DNA of 17,140 nucleotides from Deinococcus apachensis DSM 19763 (GCF_000381345.1 NZ_KB906432.1:1-17140), one strand, 5' to 3'; numbered from the stretch's first letter, positions 1 through 10,828 are shown. Translations and numbers: made by a program. The notes: generated by a model not told the origin, from the letters alone.

Positions 1-235
1 CTCCTTTCAGGGTCTTTTTGCTTTTTCCATTGCGGATGTTGCCGCTCGGATTGCCCACGGCCTGCCGGGTTTCATGACCGAGATGGTGCGTCAACTCGGC
101 ATCCAGAGCGCGTTCCAGGATCGCCTTGGTGAACTGCTGGATGAGGTCGCCGACGTCCATAGCGGTACGACGGCCTTCGAGGGCAGCGTCGAGCAGCGCG
201 GGGTCGAAGAGGGGCTTGTCCTTCGGTTTGGGCAT
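1..235 (-). CDS. IS256-family transposase, N-terminal part (cut by window edge)
   Basis: This is the first 78 codons of a Mutator-type (IS256 family) DDE transposase; the gene runs off the left edge. The translation begins MPKPKDKPLFDPALLDAALE and continues with an aspartate-rich N-terminal helix, an 'ALDAELTHHLGHE' segment (about residues 43-55) and 'GNPSGNIRNGKSKKTLK' near residue 62-77. That order (AL.AEL..HLGYE, then G.GN.RNG...KT) is the usual N-terminus of IS256 transposases. The ATG at 235 is chosen because AGGAG lies about 7 bases upstream on the minus strand. The catalytic DDE residues would lie outside the window, so intactness cannot be judged. The left terminal inverted repeat should lie within the next few hundred bases but I could not define it. 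Confidence 0.88.
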   Translation of the reverse strand, partial: MPKPKDKPLFDPALLDAALEGRRTAMDVGDLIQQFTKAILERALDAELTHHLGHETRQAVGNPSGNIRNGKSKKTLKG

Positions 236-629
236 ACAGAGCTCCTTTCTTCAGGATGCTTTCTGCCAGCCCAACCCACAAACTTCTGCGCACGCTCTGG
301 GTACGTTTTCCTCTTGCTGAGATTATTTACGCCGTTTGGCTCGGTCGCCACTTCACCTTGAGCTATCGGCTCGCAAGCTATCAGGACCAACAGCAGCGAC
401 TACACCCCCTGCCAACGCCCGGCCCCCATCTCGCAGGACACCAGGGGACGTGTCGGTCACCGATGCTGAAGATCTCAACTACTCCTTCAGCACCCACCGG
501 CGCGGCGTGTGCTCCCATCACGGCGGCGTGAGCACCTGGTATTGACCTGGGGCGACGAAGCCCCTCGGCCCTGTCGAAGCCGGAGGGGGTGGCGCCTGGC
601 TCGTCGCTCAACCGCCCTCCACATTTCCT
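236..629. other. Intergenic stretch between IS256 transposase and deacylase gene
   Basis: No convincing gene was seen in either strand; the open frames lack family motifs and look like high-GC noise. The part next to the transposase (about 236-400) is less GC-rich than the rest and should contain the end of the IS element. A short hairpin (GGGGC at 549-553 with GCCCC at 560-564) lies just past the stop of the deacylase gene and could help end its transcript, but it has no T-run. Confidence 0.5.
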
Positions 630-1607
630 TCAGGAAGCCGGGGAACGTTCCTCCCGACGGGCGTCCGAATCTTCGTTTGCGGTCGCGGGAACGCCAATGC
701 CCAGCAGAGGGTCCCCCTCGTTCATGGCGAGGCTGGTGACGACGAAGAGGACCGTGCCTCCTCGCGGGGCATGGAAGGTCCGAAGGTCCCGCCCGGTGAG
801 GTCGCGCAGGGTGCCGACGACCTGCCCCTCGTTGACAGTCTCGCCTGCGCCCACGGCAGGGTGCCACAGGCCGCTTGCAGGGGAGGACAGCCAGGCGAGG
901 GCGGTGTGCTCCGTGACCGGTGGGGTTGCGTTCGGTGAGGGGGCGAGCATTCCCAGGTATCGCATCGCGCGTCGTGTGCCCTCCACCAGCCGGGCGACCT
1001 CGGCGGGGGGCCGCAGTCCCTGCCCGCTCGCCTCCGCGATGATCGCGGGGAGGCCGTGCGTATGGGTTACCTCCAGCGTCATACCCCGGCTATCCGTGGC
1101 CACGACGTTCGGGAGGCCGAAGGCCAGCGCGAGCGCCCGGGACGCCTCGTGCCCCCGCACGTAGATCGAGAACGGCTCCAGGGCCTCGACGAGGTCGCCG
1201 CCGTGCAGGTCGATCAGAGCGTCCGCCTGCGAGAGGAACTCGCCGTGAATCCAGTGGGCGAGGCGCTCGGCGTAGGTGCCCCCGGCTTGGCCTGGAAATA
1301 CCCGGTTGAGGTTCCGTCCGTCAATAGGGTTCACATAGATGCGCCGTTCCCAGAAGGCACTGGGGTTCACCACGGGCAGGACGACGAGGGTGCCGCTCAG
1401 CCCGGCGGGGTCAGTGTCCGCCAGCTCGTACGCCGCGTCGATGCTGGCGTACTCCGCACCGTGCACTCCGGCGGTCACGAGCAGCGTTGGCCCCTCCCGC
1501 ATCCCGCGTACCACGACGAAGGGAAGGTGGGTGTCAGGGTGGAGGGGGGCTTCGAGGAGGCCTCGTTGGGTGGTGCCGGGCGTGGCGTTCTGAATGAGGT
1601 CGAGCAT
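630..1607 (-). CDS. Succinylglutamate desuccinylase/aspartoacylase-like zinc deacylase
   Basis: This 325-aa protein belongs to the AstE/ASPA branch of the M14 zinc carboxypeptidase-like family, which removes an acyl group from N-acylated amino acids in the cytoplasm. Zinc ligands are visible as H49 and E52 in 'GVHGAEY' and H135 in 'DLHGGD'. 'DGRNLNRVFPG' at 96-106 is the substrate-carboxylate binding motif, and E192 in 'AIIAEASGQG' is the likely general base. Residues from about 230 to 310 form the usual small beta-rich C-terminal domain. GGAGG lies 7 bases before the ATG and supports this start. Length is normal for the family. The substrate cannot be told: none of the arginine succinyltransferase-pathway genes is nearby, so astE is not assigned. 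Ectoine-type deacetylase (DoeB-like) is an alternative. The neighbours appear unrelated. Confidence 0.88.
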   Translation of the reverse strand: MLDLIQNATPGTTQRGLLEAPLHPDTHLPFVVVRGMREGPTLLVTAGVHGAEYASIDAAYELADTDPAGLSGTLVVLPVVNPSAFWERRIYVNPIDGRNLNRVFPGQAGGTYAERLAHWIHGEFLSQADALIDLHGGDLVEALEPFSIYVRGHEASRALALAFGLPNVVATDSRGMTLEVTHTHGLPAIIAEASGQGLRPPAEVARLVEGTRRAMRYLGMLAPSPNATPPVTEHTALAWLSSPASGLWHPAVGAGETVNEGQVVGTLRDLTGRDLRTFHAPRGGTVLFVVTSLAMNEGDPLLGIGVPATANEDSDARREERSPAS

Positions 1608-2068
1608 CGGTTACCTCCGGGGGACGTCGTGATGGGGAGTTGCTGTGGACGCCGCTCCCAGTAAACCCCAGTTCCCGCCGTGGCGGCGTCGGCACGTCCG
1701 GTGTGTCCCGGGGGAAGGGCGAGCTGAATGGGTTCAACTCAAGCTCTAGCAGCCCACGTCCCTGAAGGCAGCCAGCGGCATCGGGCGGTCTACCGCACGA
1801 CTCGTGAGAACGGAGGAGCCCCCCTCGCCCTGACGGACGTCAACACCAGGGAGGGTGAGGGGAGTACCTGGGACGTGGTGGGGGCGCGTCTCATGCCTTG
1901 CGCGTGCCTTGTCACGGAAGATATTGGAGCCGCAGAGAAGGCCGAATCCTGAATGAGGGCGGAGAGAAGTCAGGATGCTCGCACCTTATAGAAGGAGGCC
2001 ACCAAACGCTTCTCTTCTCATACACTGGGACTTGCAACCCCAGTGATTCGTTTGGAGGAGAGGAGAGC
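1608..2068. other. Intergenic region between divergent deacylase and STAND ATPase genes
   Basis: The region should hold the promoters of both divergent genes. A TACACT at 2021-2026 is a possible -10 for the ATPase gene, but no matching -35 was found and I give it little weight. Open frames here have no recognisable content. The frame of the ATPase gene stays open upstream to about 1898, but its strong ribosome site places the start at 2069. Confidence 0.5.
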
Positions 2069-4699
2069 ATGTCCGCTGATTTGCCCCCACTCTCGCGTAT
2101 CCGCACACCCGACCAGAAGTTACGGGTCTTTGTCAGCTCCACCCTGCAGGAGTTGGCGGAGGAACGTCGGGCCGCCCACGCGGCCATTGAACGGCTGCGC
2201 CTGAGCCCGGTCATGTTCGAGCTGGGCGCCCGGCCGCATCCGCCCCGCGACCTGTACCGCGCCTACCTGGAGCAGAGCGACGTGTTCGTGGGCATCTACT
2301 GGCAGCGTTACGGCTGGGTGGCTCCGGGTGAGGACGTCTCCGGGCTGGAGGACGAATACCGCCTCTCCGGGCAGAGGCCCAAACTGCTGTACATCAAGAC
2401 CCCGGCGCCGCAGCGGGAAGAACGCCTGACACAGTTGATCGAGCGGATCCAGCACGAGGACGCGGCCTCCTACCGCCCCTTCAACACGGCGAGGGAATTG
2501 CGTGAGCTGCTCGAGAACGACCTCGCCCTGCTGCTCACTGAGCGTTTCGATGCGCCGCCTGTATCACCACCGCCGCCCGCTGCCGCTGAGGCACAAGGCT
2601 CCAAGCTGGCGTCGTCTGCGTCCCTGCCCGTGCCACCCACACCCCTGATTGGACGAGAGCGGGAGGTGCGCGACGTGCTGGCCCTGCTGGAGCGGGAGGG
2701 CGTGCAGTTGGTGACTCTGTTGGGCCCGGGTGGGATTGGCAAGACCCGCGTCGCCATTGCGGTAGCGCAACGGGCCGTGACGGGAGGGCAACGGGTCGAT
2801 TTCGTCGATCTCTCGCAGGTGCGCGACGGGGCGCTGGTACCCGCCGCAATCGCCCGCGCGTTCCAGCTCCAGGCCACCGTTCCGCCCCTGAACGCCCTGC
2901 GTCTGGCGCTGGCGAACGAACACCTGCTGCTGGTGCTCGACAACTTCGAACAGGTCGTGGACGCGGCGCCGTTCGTGGCCGCCCTGTTGGAAGCCGTACC
3001 CGGGGTCAAGGTCCTGGTGAGCAGCCGGGCCGCCCTGCACCTTTCCGCCGAGCACGAGTACCCCCTCGCCCCCCTGTCCCTGCCCAGTGAGGGGGGGCGA
3101 GCGGTCTTGGAGCGGGTGGCCCAGTCGGAGGCCGTACAACTGTTCGTTCAACGCGCCAGCGCAGTAAAGCCGGGCTTTGAGCTCACGCTGGAAAATGCCC
3201 TGATCATCATGGAGATCGTTTCGAGGCTCGACGGGTTGCCGCTCGCCATCGAATTGGCGGCCGCCCGGATCAAACTGTTGCCCCCTGCCGCGTTGCTCGC
3301 CCGCTTGCAGTCGGCGCTGGACTTGGGAGGCGCGCGGGACCTACCTGAACGGCAACGGACGTTGAGAAGCACACTGGATTGGAGTTACGGGCTGCTGCGC
3401 CCCGATGAACAGGCGTTGCTGGCGCGACTGGGGGTTTTCGAGGGGAGTGCGAGCCTGGAGGCGATCGAGGCCGTGTGCGGCCGCCCGGATGCCCAACTGC
3501 TTGCCGCTCTGGAGGGCCTGGTGGAGCAGAGCCTGCTGCGGCAGCAGGACGCGGCAGACGAGGCACGTTTCACCCTGCTGGGCAGTGTGCGCGATTACGC
3601 CTGGGAGAAACTGACCGGGTCGGGCGCGGTCGAGGACGCCGTCTCCCGCCATGAGACCTATTTCCTGAACTTGATGGAAGGATTGGAACCTGAGCAGTTC
3701 GGCCCGCGGCAGCAGAACGTGTTCGACCGTGTCGATCGCGACCGCTTCAATCTGTGGGCCGCGGCGCGCCGGGCTGCAGAACGTGGGCGGCCCGAGGTCA
3801 CGGTGCGGCTGGTCTGGTCCGCGGAGACGTACCTGATGGTGCGGGGCGAGATGGGGACCGTGAGGGACCTGATGGAGGGCGTCCTGGCCCCGGAGGTCGC
3901 GGGGACACCGCTCCCACCGTTGTGGCGCGCCCGGGCGATGGCCGTCGCAGGGACAATGGCCGTCCTTCTGGGAGGTGGTGAGAAGGGCACAACGGCCCAA
4001 CTGGAAGCGGCTCTCACCTCCATGCGTGAACTTCACGACGAGGAGGGGGAGGCCCGAACGCTGCTTCCCCTGGGGATGAGTTACGCGTACAGCTCACCCC
4101 CTGACGTGCGGGCCGCTTCCACGTTGGAAGCCGCGCGCGTCCGCGCGCAGGAGCGGGGAGACATCCTGGTCCAGACGCTCACGCTGGGCCAGATTGGCCT
4201 GTACCGCAGCGTGCAGGGGGATCAGTCCGGGGCCTTCGAGGCGTACACGGAAGCGTACACGTTGGCACGGAGCATCAACCTTGCGCTACCCCTCATCACC
4301 GCGCTGCTTCCACTCGCTTTCGGGTACCTCGCGCGAAACGACCCGGAAACTGCGGCCGCACAACTGCAGGAGGCCCTGAGCCGTTCGCGGACATTGGGGT
4401 ACCGCGATGGTGTCGCGTGGGCGCTGGAGGGCAGCGCGGTGCTGGCATTCTGGCGGCGGCGCGACCGCGATGCGGCCCGGCTTCTTGGGGCAGCGGCCGC
4501 GTTCCGGCGCGCCTTTGGGTCCTCCATGTGGACCTTGACCAGCGCGCTGGTCGAGCCTTACCTCCGGGAATTGCACCAGAGACTGGATGATCAGGCTTTC
4601 GCCCAGGCTCAGGGGGAAGGCGAAGCGCTGGGAACGGAAGACGCACTGGCCCTCGCACAAAGCCTGCTGGGGGAATATTACCGTTCCTCGGCAGGCTAA
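2069..4699 (+). CDS. STAND ATPase: DUF4062 + NB-ARC-like NTPase + TPR-like C-terminus
   Basis: This 876-aa protein has three parts. Residues about 17-160 are a DUF4062 domain ('LRVFVSSTLQELAEER', then 'YLEQSDVFVGIYWQRYGW', 'GLEDEYRL'). Residues about 192-520 are an NB-ARC/STAND NTPase with Walker A GPGGIGKT at 219-226, Walker B 'LLLVLDNFEQV' at 286-296, SSR sensor at 318-320, GLPLAIEL at 389-396 and a winged-helix 'TLDWSYGLL' near 435-443. The remainder to the C-terminus is alpha-helical, TPR-like. A proline/alanine linker (163-190) joins the first two. The start at 2069 is preceded by GGAGGAGAGGAG; upstream in-frame codons are ignored. STAND proteins oligomerise on sensing a ligand through the repeat region. 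DUF4062 is shared with the animal TEP1/NWD1 NTPases. Transcriptional regulation or phage defence are both possible; no DNA-binding output domain beyond the winged helix is seen. Confidence 0.87.
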   Translation: MSADLPPLSRIRTPDQKLRVFVSSTLQELAEERRAAHAAIERLRLSPVMFELGARPHPPRDLYRAYLEQSDVFVGIYWQRYGWVAPGEDVSGLEDEYRLSGQRPKLLYIKTPAPQREERLTQLIERIQHEDAASYRPFNTARELRELLENDLALLLTERFDAPPVSPPPPAAAEAQGSKLASSASLPVPPTPLIGREREVRDVLALLEREGVQLVTLLGPGGIGKTRVAIAVAQRAVTGGQRVDFVDLSQVRDGALVPAAIARAFQLQATVPPLNALRLALANEHLLLVLDNFEQVVDAAPFVAALLEAVPGVKVLVSSRAALHLSAEHEYPLAPLSLPSEGGRAVLERVAQSEAVQLFVQRASAVKPGFELTLENALIIMEIVSRLDGLPLAIELAAARIKLLPPAALLARLQSALDLGGARDLPERQRTLRSTLDWSYGLLRPDEQALLARLGVFEGSASLEAIEAVCGRPDAQLLAALEGLVEQSLLRQQDAADEARFTLLGSVRDYAWEKLTGSGAVEDAVSRHETYFLNLMEGLEPEQFGPRQQNVFDRVDRDRFNLWAAARRAAERGRPEVTVRLVWSAETYLMVRGEMGTVRDLMEGVLAPEVAGTPLPPLWRARAMAVAGTMAVLLGGGEKGTTAQLEAALTSMRELHDEEGEARTLLPLGMSYAYSSPPDVRAASTLEAARVRAQERGDILVQTLTLGQIGLYRSVQGDQSGAFEAYTEAYTLARSINLALPLITALLPLAFGYLARNDPETAAAQLQEALSRSRTLGYRDGVAWALEGSAVLAFWRRRDRDAARLLGAAAAFRRAFGSSMWTLTSALVEPYLRELHQRLDDQAFAQAQGEGEALGTEDALALAQSLLGEYYRSSAG

Positions 4700-4713
4700 A
4701 GACAGGAGGTGGT

Positions 4714-4737
4714 CACCCGGCTCCTTTGCCGGGGGTG
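4714..4737. terminator. Hairpin between convergent genes, candidate bidirectional terminator
   Basis: CACCCGGC (4714-4721) pairs with GCCGGGGGTG (4728-4737) with one bulged G and a 6-base TCCTTT loop. It lies 15 bases after the ATPase stop, and just beyond the end of the minus-strand TPR-like pseudogene. There is no clear T-run on either side, so intrinsic termination is inferred from position and stem only. Confidence 0.5.
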
Positions 4738-4742
4738 GCAAG

Positions 4743-5221
4743 TTATCGGGGTAGGGTGACGTGGTGCTCGGCGGTCAGGAACTCCCCGGCTAGAGAACGG
4801 CACCCCGGTAAAATTGCAGGCCCTCGGTGTCACACACCGCATCCAGGTCCGGGGCCAGGGCCTCCAGCGCCTGCGTGAAATGGCCCTCCTGGGAGAGCGC
4901 CCACCCCCGAAGACGCTCAGGAAGGGCGCCTTCAGCCCGGCGGCGCGGGTCTCCCCGATCACCTCCAACGTCCGTTCGTGCCGTCGCAGAATGCTCAGGA
5001 GCCGAAGGTGGAGCCGCACCCCCGACTTGCCCCCGCGCACCTCGGCGGGCAGCCGCGAGAACAGGTCGAGGAGGTGGGAGAACTGGGCGCCCGCCCCCGG
5101 CCTGACCCGCCGCCCGTGCGAGCGTGTGCAGGGCGAGGTCCGCCCGGCCTTCCTCCAGCAGGGCCGTGACGGAAGTGGTCCATTCCTCGTCGGTCACGAA
5201 CGCGGAAGCGGGGTGGGGCAC
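4743..5221 (-). pseudogene. Frameshifted TPR-like protein gene
   Basis: The GTG at 5221 opens a frame whose first ~40 residues ('DEEWTTSVTALLEEGRADLA...') and last ~40 ('RLRGWALSQEGHFTQALEAL...FYRGAVL') look like a helical TPR-type protein. The middle of that frame is low-complexity junk. Between about 5088 and 4915 the sensible protein ('AQFSHLLDLFSRLPAEVRGG...RLHLRLLSILRRHERTLEVIGETRAAGL') is in another frame. Two shifts, near C5 runs at 5094-5098 and 4904-4908, cancel each other. The outer frame stops at 4790; a further shift would give 'GEFLTAEHHVTLPR' ending at 4743. TACACT at 5233-5228 lies 6 bases before GTG, a leaderless-type promoter. Sequencing error is an alternative to true decay. 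The function is not recognisable; it may be part of a helical-repeat regulator. Confidence 0.6.
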
Positions 5222-5227
5222 GCCCCG

Positions 5228-5233
5228 AGTGTA
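5228..5233 (-). promoter_or_regulatory. Putative -10 element of the TPR-like pseudogene (leaderless)
   Basis: TACACT on the minus strand ends 6 bases before the GTG start at 5221 and there is no Shine-Dalgarno between. This spacing would place the transcript start at or next to the start codon. No good -35 was seen. Confidence 0.4.
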
Positions 5234-6100
5234 GGGGTTACCCCGCCCGTTCGCCCTTCCTCAGCCTCCGCCCGTCTCCCCCTTGTCGTCATCTCCCGCC
5301 AGCCAGACGGGGGCGGGGGTGTGCGTCAGCGGCCCATGGGGTGCGGAGCGGTGAAGCAGCGCCGTCCCGCCCAGCACGGTGACCAGTAATGCGGCGAGAA
5401 GGCGAAAAGGTGTGGGTGGAACGGACAGGAGCGTGCGGCATGGTGGCTCTCCCCGGGCTGGGTGTGGCCCCGGAACGGGACATGACGGCCCTCCAGCTCC
5501 CGGCCCGGGTGGGCGCGGGTTCTGCGGGAATCCGGTCCGGGTGGTACGCCCGTCCGCGTAGGACAGGGGCGCTTGGCGCTGTCTGCGTCGCGCTTTTTCT
5601 CTGGCGACGCCCCACAGTGCCGGGGGAGAGCGTCAAATTCGGTCGTCCGGTTTCGGTGCCGTGGAGAGTTGTGCGGGTCAGGGCTGGAGGCGCTGGGCAG
5701 GGGTTAAGAGCCTCCTGTCTCCGCACGCTTTGGTCTTGAAAATCCCCGGCTGGGAACGTCCTGGCCGGGGCGAAAGGAAAACATCGTCCTGTGGATTTGT
5801 GTGCGCGCCACCCTGGGAACGGGTTCAACTCGCGCCGTATGACAACGATAGGCTGAGGCACAAGGATTAAGCGAGGCTTGGCTGCCCTTCTCGTCGTTTG
5901 AGACTCGTGTTGGTGGAGGGGCGTTCCCGACGGGGGTGGGGATGTTCCGTTGTTAGGCCCGACACCGATCACCACGTTGCTGTTTTCTTCGTTTAGGCGG
6001 GGATGTTCTGGTGTGGCTCTGTATTGGGAGCTCCCTGGCGTTTTCTCTACGTCGGTGGAGATGATTCGATCTCAACTGACCTGTTAATGTCTCTGTTCCA
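5234..6100. other. Long stretch without a convincing gene
   Basis: Open frames on both strands lack recognisable motifs. One fragment stands out: on the minus strand a frame ending at TGA 5263-5261 encodes 'PFRLLAALLVTVLGGTALLHR' followed by an acidic tail (LAGDDDKGETGGG). This is typical of a membrane anchor or signal, but the frame has no usable start codon upstream, so it may be a gene remnant. A 7-bp hairpin (CCCCGGC 5744-5750, GCCGGGG 5764-5770) is followed on the minus strand by GATTTTC, resembling a weak terminator. From about 5740 to 6100 the DNA is less GC-rich than the surroundings, with no ORF of note. No known structural RNA (RNase P, SRP, tmRNA, 6S) was recognised. Confidence 0.5.
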
Positions 6101-6105
6101 AAAGC

Positions 6106-6129
6106 AAAAAGGCGCGTTCTACACGCGCC
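6106..6129 (-). terminator. Rho-independent terminator of the 5'-nucleotidase gene
   Basis: GGCGCGT (6111-6117) and ACGCGCC (6123-6129) form a perfect 7-bp stem with a 5-base loop. On the minus strand the stem is followed by TTTTTGCTTTT (6110 downwards), and it lies 17 bases after the stop codon of the phosphoesterase gene. Confidence 0.85.
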
Positions 6130-6146
6130 CTTTACGTTTCTCTCGC

Positions 6147-7709
<1,563 letters not shown>

Positions 7710-7719
7710 AAGCGCGACC

Positions 7720-7725
7720 ATAATA
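7720..7725 (-). promoter_or_regulatory. Putative -10 of the 5'-nucleotidase gene
   Basis: TATTAT on the minus strand is 10 bases before the ATG at 7709, with no Shine-Dalgarno between. It would give a transcript with a leader of a few bases at most and would exclude the in-frame ATG at 7721, which it overlaps. The -35 is not evident. Confidence 0.45.
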
Positions 7726-7771
7726 AGCGGTTTGAGCACCTTGTGGGAGGTCCTTCCCCACCCGGCCCGGG

Positions 7772-7777
7772 TAGACT
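7772..7777 (+). promoter_or_regulatory. Putative -10 of the DinB-like gene (leaderless)
   Basis: TAGACT ends 5 bases before the ATG at 7783. There is no Shine-Dalgarno in the interval, so translation is probably leaderless. No convincing -35 was found. Confidence 0.5.
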
Positions 7778-7782
7778 CGGGC

Positions 7783-8313
7783 ATGACCCAACTGGACTTC
7801 GCCGGGAACGTGGCCGCGCTACGCGCCATGGGAGATTCGCCCGAGGAGGTGCGGGACCGCCTTGCCCGGGAACTGGGCGCCTTCGAGGCCGCCGTCCTCG
7901 CCGCGCAGCCACAATGGCACGAGACGTTGCCGTTCCGGGCCTGGACCGCCGCGCAGGAGAGCGAACACGTGATCCTGGTCAACGAGGGCACCGCGCGCAT
8001 CGTGGCCCTGCTGCTCTCGGACCGTCCGCTGCGCCCGGTGCCCCCCGTGCCCGGCGAGCTGGTCGAGGGACGGCGGCAGGCCCCCACCGGAACGCGCCCC
8101 GGCCCCGACCAGCCCTGGGAAACGCTGCGGGAACGCCATGCCACCGCCCGGGAAGCCCTGCTGAGTCACGCCCCCCGCGCGACTGACGACCCCGGACGCC
8201 GCTTCTTCCACCCCTTCATGGGGGAAATCACGGCGCTCGACTGGCTGCGGATGGCCGCCTTTCACATCCGGCACCACCGCAAGCAGCTCCAGGCGGCCAG
8301 CAACCAGGGCTGA
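7783..8313 (+). CDS. DinB-superfamily protein (four-helix metalloprotein)
   Basis: A 176-aa protein of the DinB/YfiT-like four-helix bundle superfamily. The divalent-metal triad is visible as H62 in 'AAQESEHV' and H161/H165 in 'AAFHIRHHRKQLQ', the latter being the very typical C-terminal helix. Members act as thiol-dependent S-transferases (bacillithiol, mycothiol) or metal-dependent hydrolases. The family is greatly expanded in Deinococcus, where some members are induced by damage; no specific reaction can be assigned here. The start at 7783 follows the TAGACT -10 by 5 bases, and the homologous 'MTQLDF...' N-terminus begins there. The frame is open upstream but overlaps the divergent promoter. 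A hairpin follows the stop. Confidence 0.85.
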   Translation: MTQLDFAGNVAALRAMGDSPEEVRDRLARELGAFEAAVLAAQPQWHETLPFRAWTAAQESEHVILVNEGTARIVALLLSDRPLRPVPPVPGELVEGRRQAPTGTRPGPDQPWETLRERHATAREALLSHAPRATDDPGRRFFHPFMGEITALDWLRMAAFHIRHHRKQLQAASNQG

Positions 8314-8332
8314 CGGCGGGGGAGGGGTCACG

Positions 8333-8363
8333 GTCCCGAAAAGCGGGACGCCCCTGCCTTTTT
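8333..8363 (+). terminator. Candidate terminator after the DinB-like gene
   Basis: GTCCCG (8333-8338) and CGGGAC (8344-8349) form a 6-bp stem with a 5-base AAAAG loop; a run of five T follows at 8359-8363 after a 9-base gap. The gap makes it weaker than a textbook terminator. Confidence 0.5.
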
Positions 8364-8384
8364 AGCGATCCGTTTATGTCCCCC

Positions 8385-8399
8385 GCGGCAGATTGCCGC
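8385..8399. repeat. 15-bp dyad upstream of the ebo operon, operator-like
   Basis: GCGGCA-GAT-TGCCGC is a perfect 6-bp dyad with a 3-base spacer, ending 2 bases before an ATG at 8402. A TTTATGT (8373-8379) just before it could be part of a promoter. It may be a repressor site for the ebo-urate operon or an RNA hairpin affecting the first start codon; both are inferred from position only. Confidence 0.35.
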
Positions 8400-8401
8400 C
8401 C

Positions 8402-8469
8402 ATGAGAGAGCCGCACACAGAGCTGGCCGGGGACGCGGCCGCTCGCGCGCGCCCGGACGCGGGGGAGCC

Positions 8470-8479
<10 letters not shown>
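8402..8479 (+). CDS. Possible 25-aa leader ORF overlapping eboD
   Basis: The ATG at 8402 opens a 25-codon frame (begins [11 protein letters not shown], ends AGEPCR) whose TGA at 8477-8479 lies inside the fourth codon of eboD, which starts at 8470. Such an overlap would couple eboD translation to the leader. No family is recognised and no clear Shine-Dalgarno precedes it, so it may be chance. It is the only start-to-stop frame between the upstream terminator and eboD in this strand that I judged worth recording. Confidence 0.25.
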
Positions 8480-9690
<1,211 letters not shown>

Positions 9691-9994
9691 CCCAGACCGA
9701 ACTGCTCGACCTCTCCTTCATGGAACACCGGGCGCAACTGCTCGCCGTGGCGGCCTTCCTCGACCGGCTGAACCGGGCACAGGGGGCGGCGCAGGCGAGC
9801 GCTGAACAGGACTTCCGCCTGCGCGCCTTCCGCGAGGCCCTGGAGGTGCTGACCTCCCCCGCGCCCGGGCGCGTCAAGCGGGCGCAGATGCTGCTGAGCG
9901 ATCAGAACCTCGAACTGCTGGATCTGCGCGACTCGCAGAGCGCCTTTGGGGCGTCGCGCCGGGTCGCTGCCGACCCAAATAGCGAGGTGGAGCA

Positions 9995-10828
9995 ATGAAC
10001 TACATCGACATGCACGCGCACATGATCTCGCGCACCACCGACGACTATCACCGGATGGCGCTGACGGGCTGCCTCGCCGTTACCGAGCCCGCTTTCTGGT
10101 CGGGGCGCGACCGGCTCGGGCCGCAGGCGTTCGCCGACTATTTCGACCACCTCACCACCTTCGAGCCCGCGCGGGCGGCGCAGTACGGCATCGCCCACTA
10201 CACCTGGCTGTGCCTCAACCCCAAGGAGGGCGAGGACCGCGAGCTGGCCCGGCAGGTGCTTGCCCTCATCCCCGACTTCCTGGACCGCCCCAACGTGCTC
10301 GGCATCGGCGAGATCGGCCTGAACCGCGTCACGCGCAACGAACTCGCTACCTTCCACGACCATGTGGAACTCGCGCTGGAGCACGGCCAGCTCATCCACA
10401 TCCACACGCCGCACCTGGAGGACAAGTACAAGGGCACCCGCGTGATGGTGGAGGCGCTGGCAGCGGACCCCCGCATCGACCCGGGCCGCGTGATGATCGA
10501 CCACGCCGAGGAACACACCGTCGAGATGATCCTCGACCATGGCTTCTGGACAGGCCTCACCCTCTACCCCAGGACGAAGGCGTCCCCCGCCCGCGCCATC
10601 GACATGATCGAGATGTACGGCCCGGAGCGCCTGATCGTCGCCTCGGCCTGCGACTGGGGTCCCAGCGATTCGCTGGCGGTGCCCGAGTTCGTGCTGGAGG
10701 CTCGGCGGCGGGGGCACGACGACGCCCTGATCGAGCGGATCGTGCTGGACAACCCGGCGCAGTTCCTGGGGCAGTCCTCCAAGTTCGTGCCGGTCAAGCC
10801 CGGGCGCGCGAAGGTCGCGGCGGACTGA
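9995..10828 (+). CDS. eboB: EboB: TatD-family metal-dependent hydrolase
   Basis: A 277-aa amidohydrolase-fold protein of the TatD type. Metal ligands are seen in order: H7 and H9 in 'IDMHAHM', E106 in 'GIGEIGLN', H135/H137 in 'LIHIHTPH', H170 in 'MIDHAEEH', and D220 in 'SACDWGPSD'. TatD proteins are metal-dependent phosphodiesterases/DNases, but the ebo-associated branch is thought to act on a small molecule; the substrate is unknown. The ATG overlaps the preceding stop (ATGA) and its own TGA shares the A of the next ATG, so it is tightly coupled on both sides. The symbol follows the naming of the Nostoc cluster and is less certain than the family call. Confidence 0.85.
   Translation: MNYIDMHAHMISRTTDDYHRMALTGCLAVTEPAFWSGRDRLGPQAFADYFDHLTTFEPARAAQYGIAHYTWLCLNPKEGEDRELARQVLALIPDFLDRPNVLGIGEIGLNRVTRNELATFHDHVELALEHGQLIHIHTPHLEDKYKGTRVMVEALAADPRIDPGRVMIDHAEEHTVEMILDHGFWTGLTLYPRTKASPARAIDMIEMYGPERLIVASACDWGPSDSLAVPEFVLEARRRGHDDALIERIVLDNPAQFLGQSSKFVPVKPGRAKVAAD

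Noticed and set aside
361..382. Short repeat AGCTATC twice (361-367, 376-382) as an IS end
   Set aside because: Too short, and no partner at the other end of the element is visible in the window.
630..1607. Assignment of the deacylase as astE of arginine catabolism
   Set aside because: No other arginine succinyltransferase-pathway gene nearby, and sequence motifs are shared by the whole ASPA/AstE family.
1728..1952. Small plus-strand open frame before the STAND ATPase gene
   Set aside because: No ribosome site of note, no recognisable content, and it lies in a likely promoter region.
1728..5832. Shared string GGGTTCAACTC at about 1728 and 5821, resembling a tRNA T-arm
   Set aside because: No tRNA acceptor or anticodon structure around either copy; an 11-base match is likely chance.
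5289..5975. 228-codon minus-strand open frame in the gene-poor stretch
   Set aside because: Low-complexity Pro/Arg/Thr-rich translation with no motif; a different frame in part of it looks more protein-like.
9946..10827. N-terminal extension of eboE giving a 691-codon frame
   Set aside because: It lies entirely over eboB in another frame, is arginine/proline-rich, and the homologous EboE N-terminus begins at 10828.
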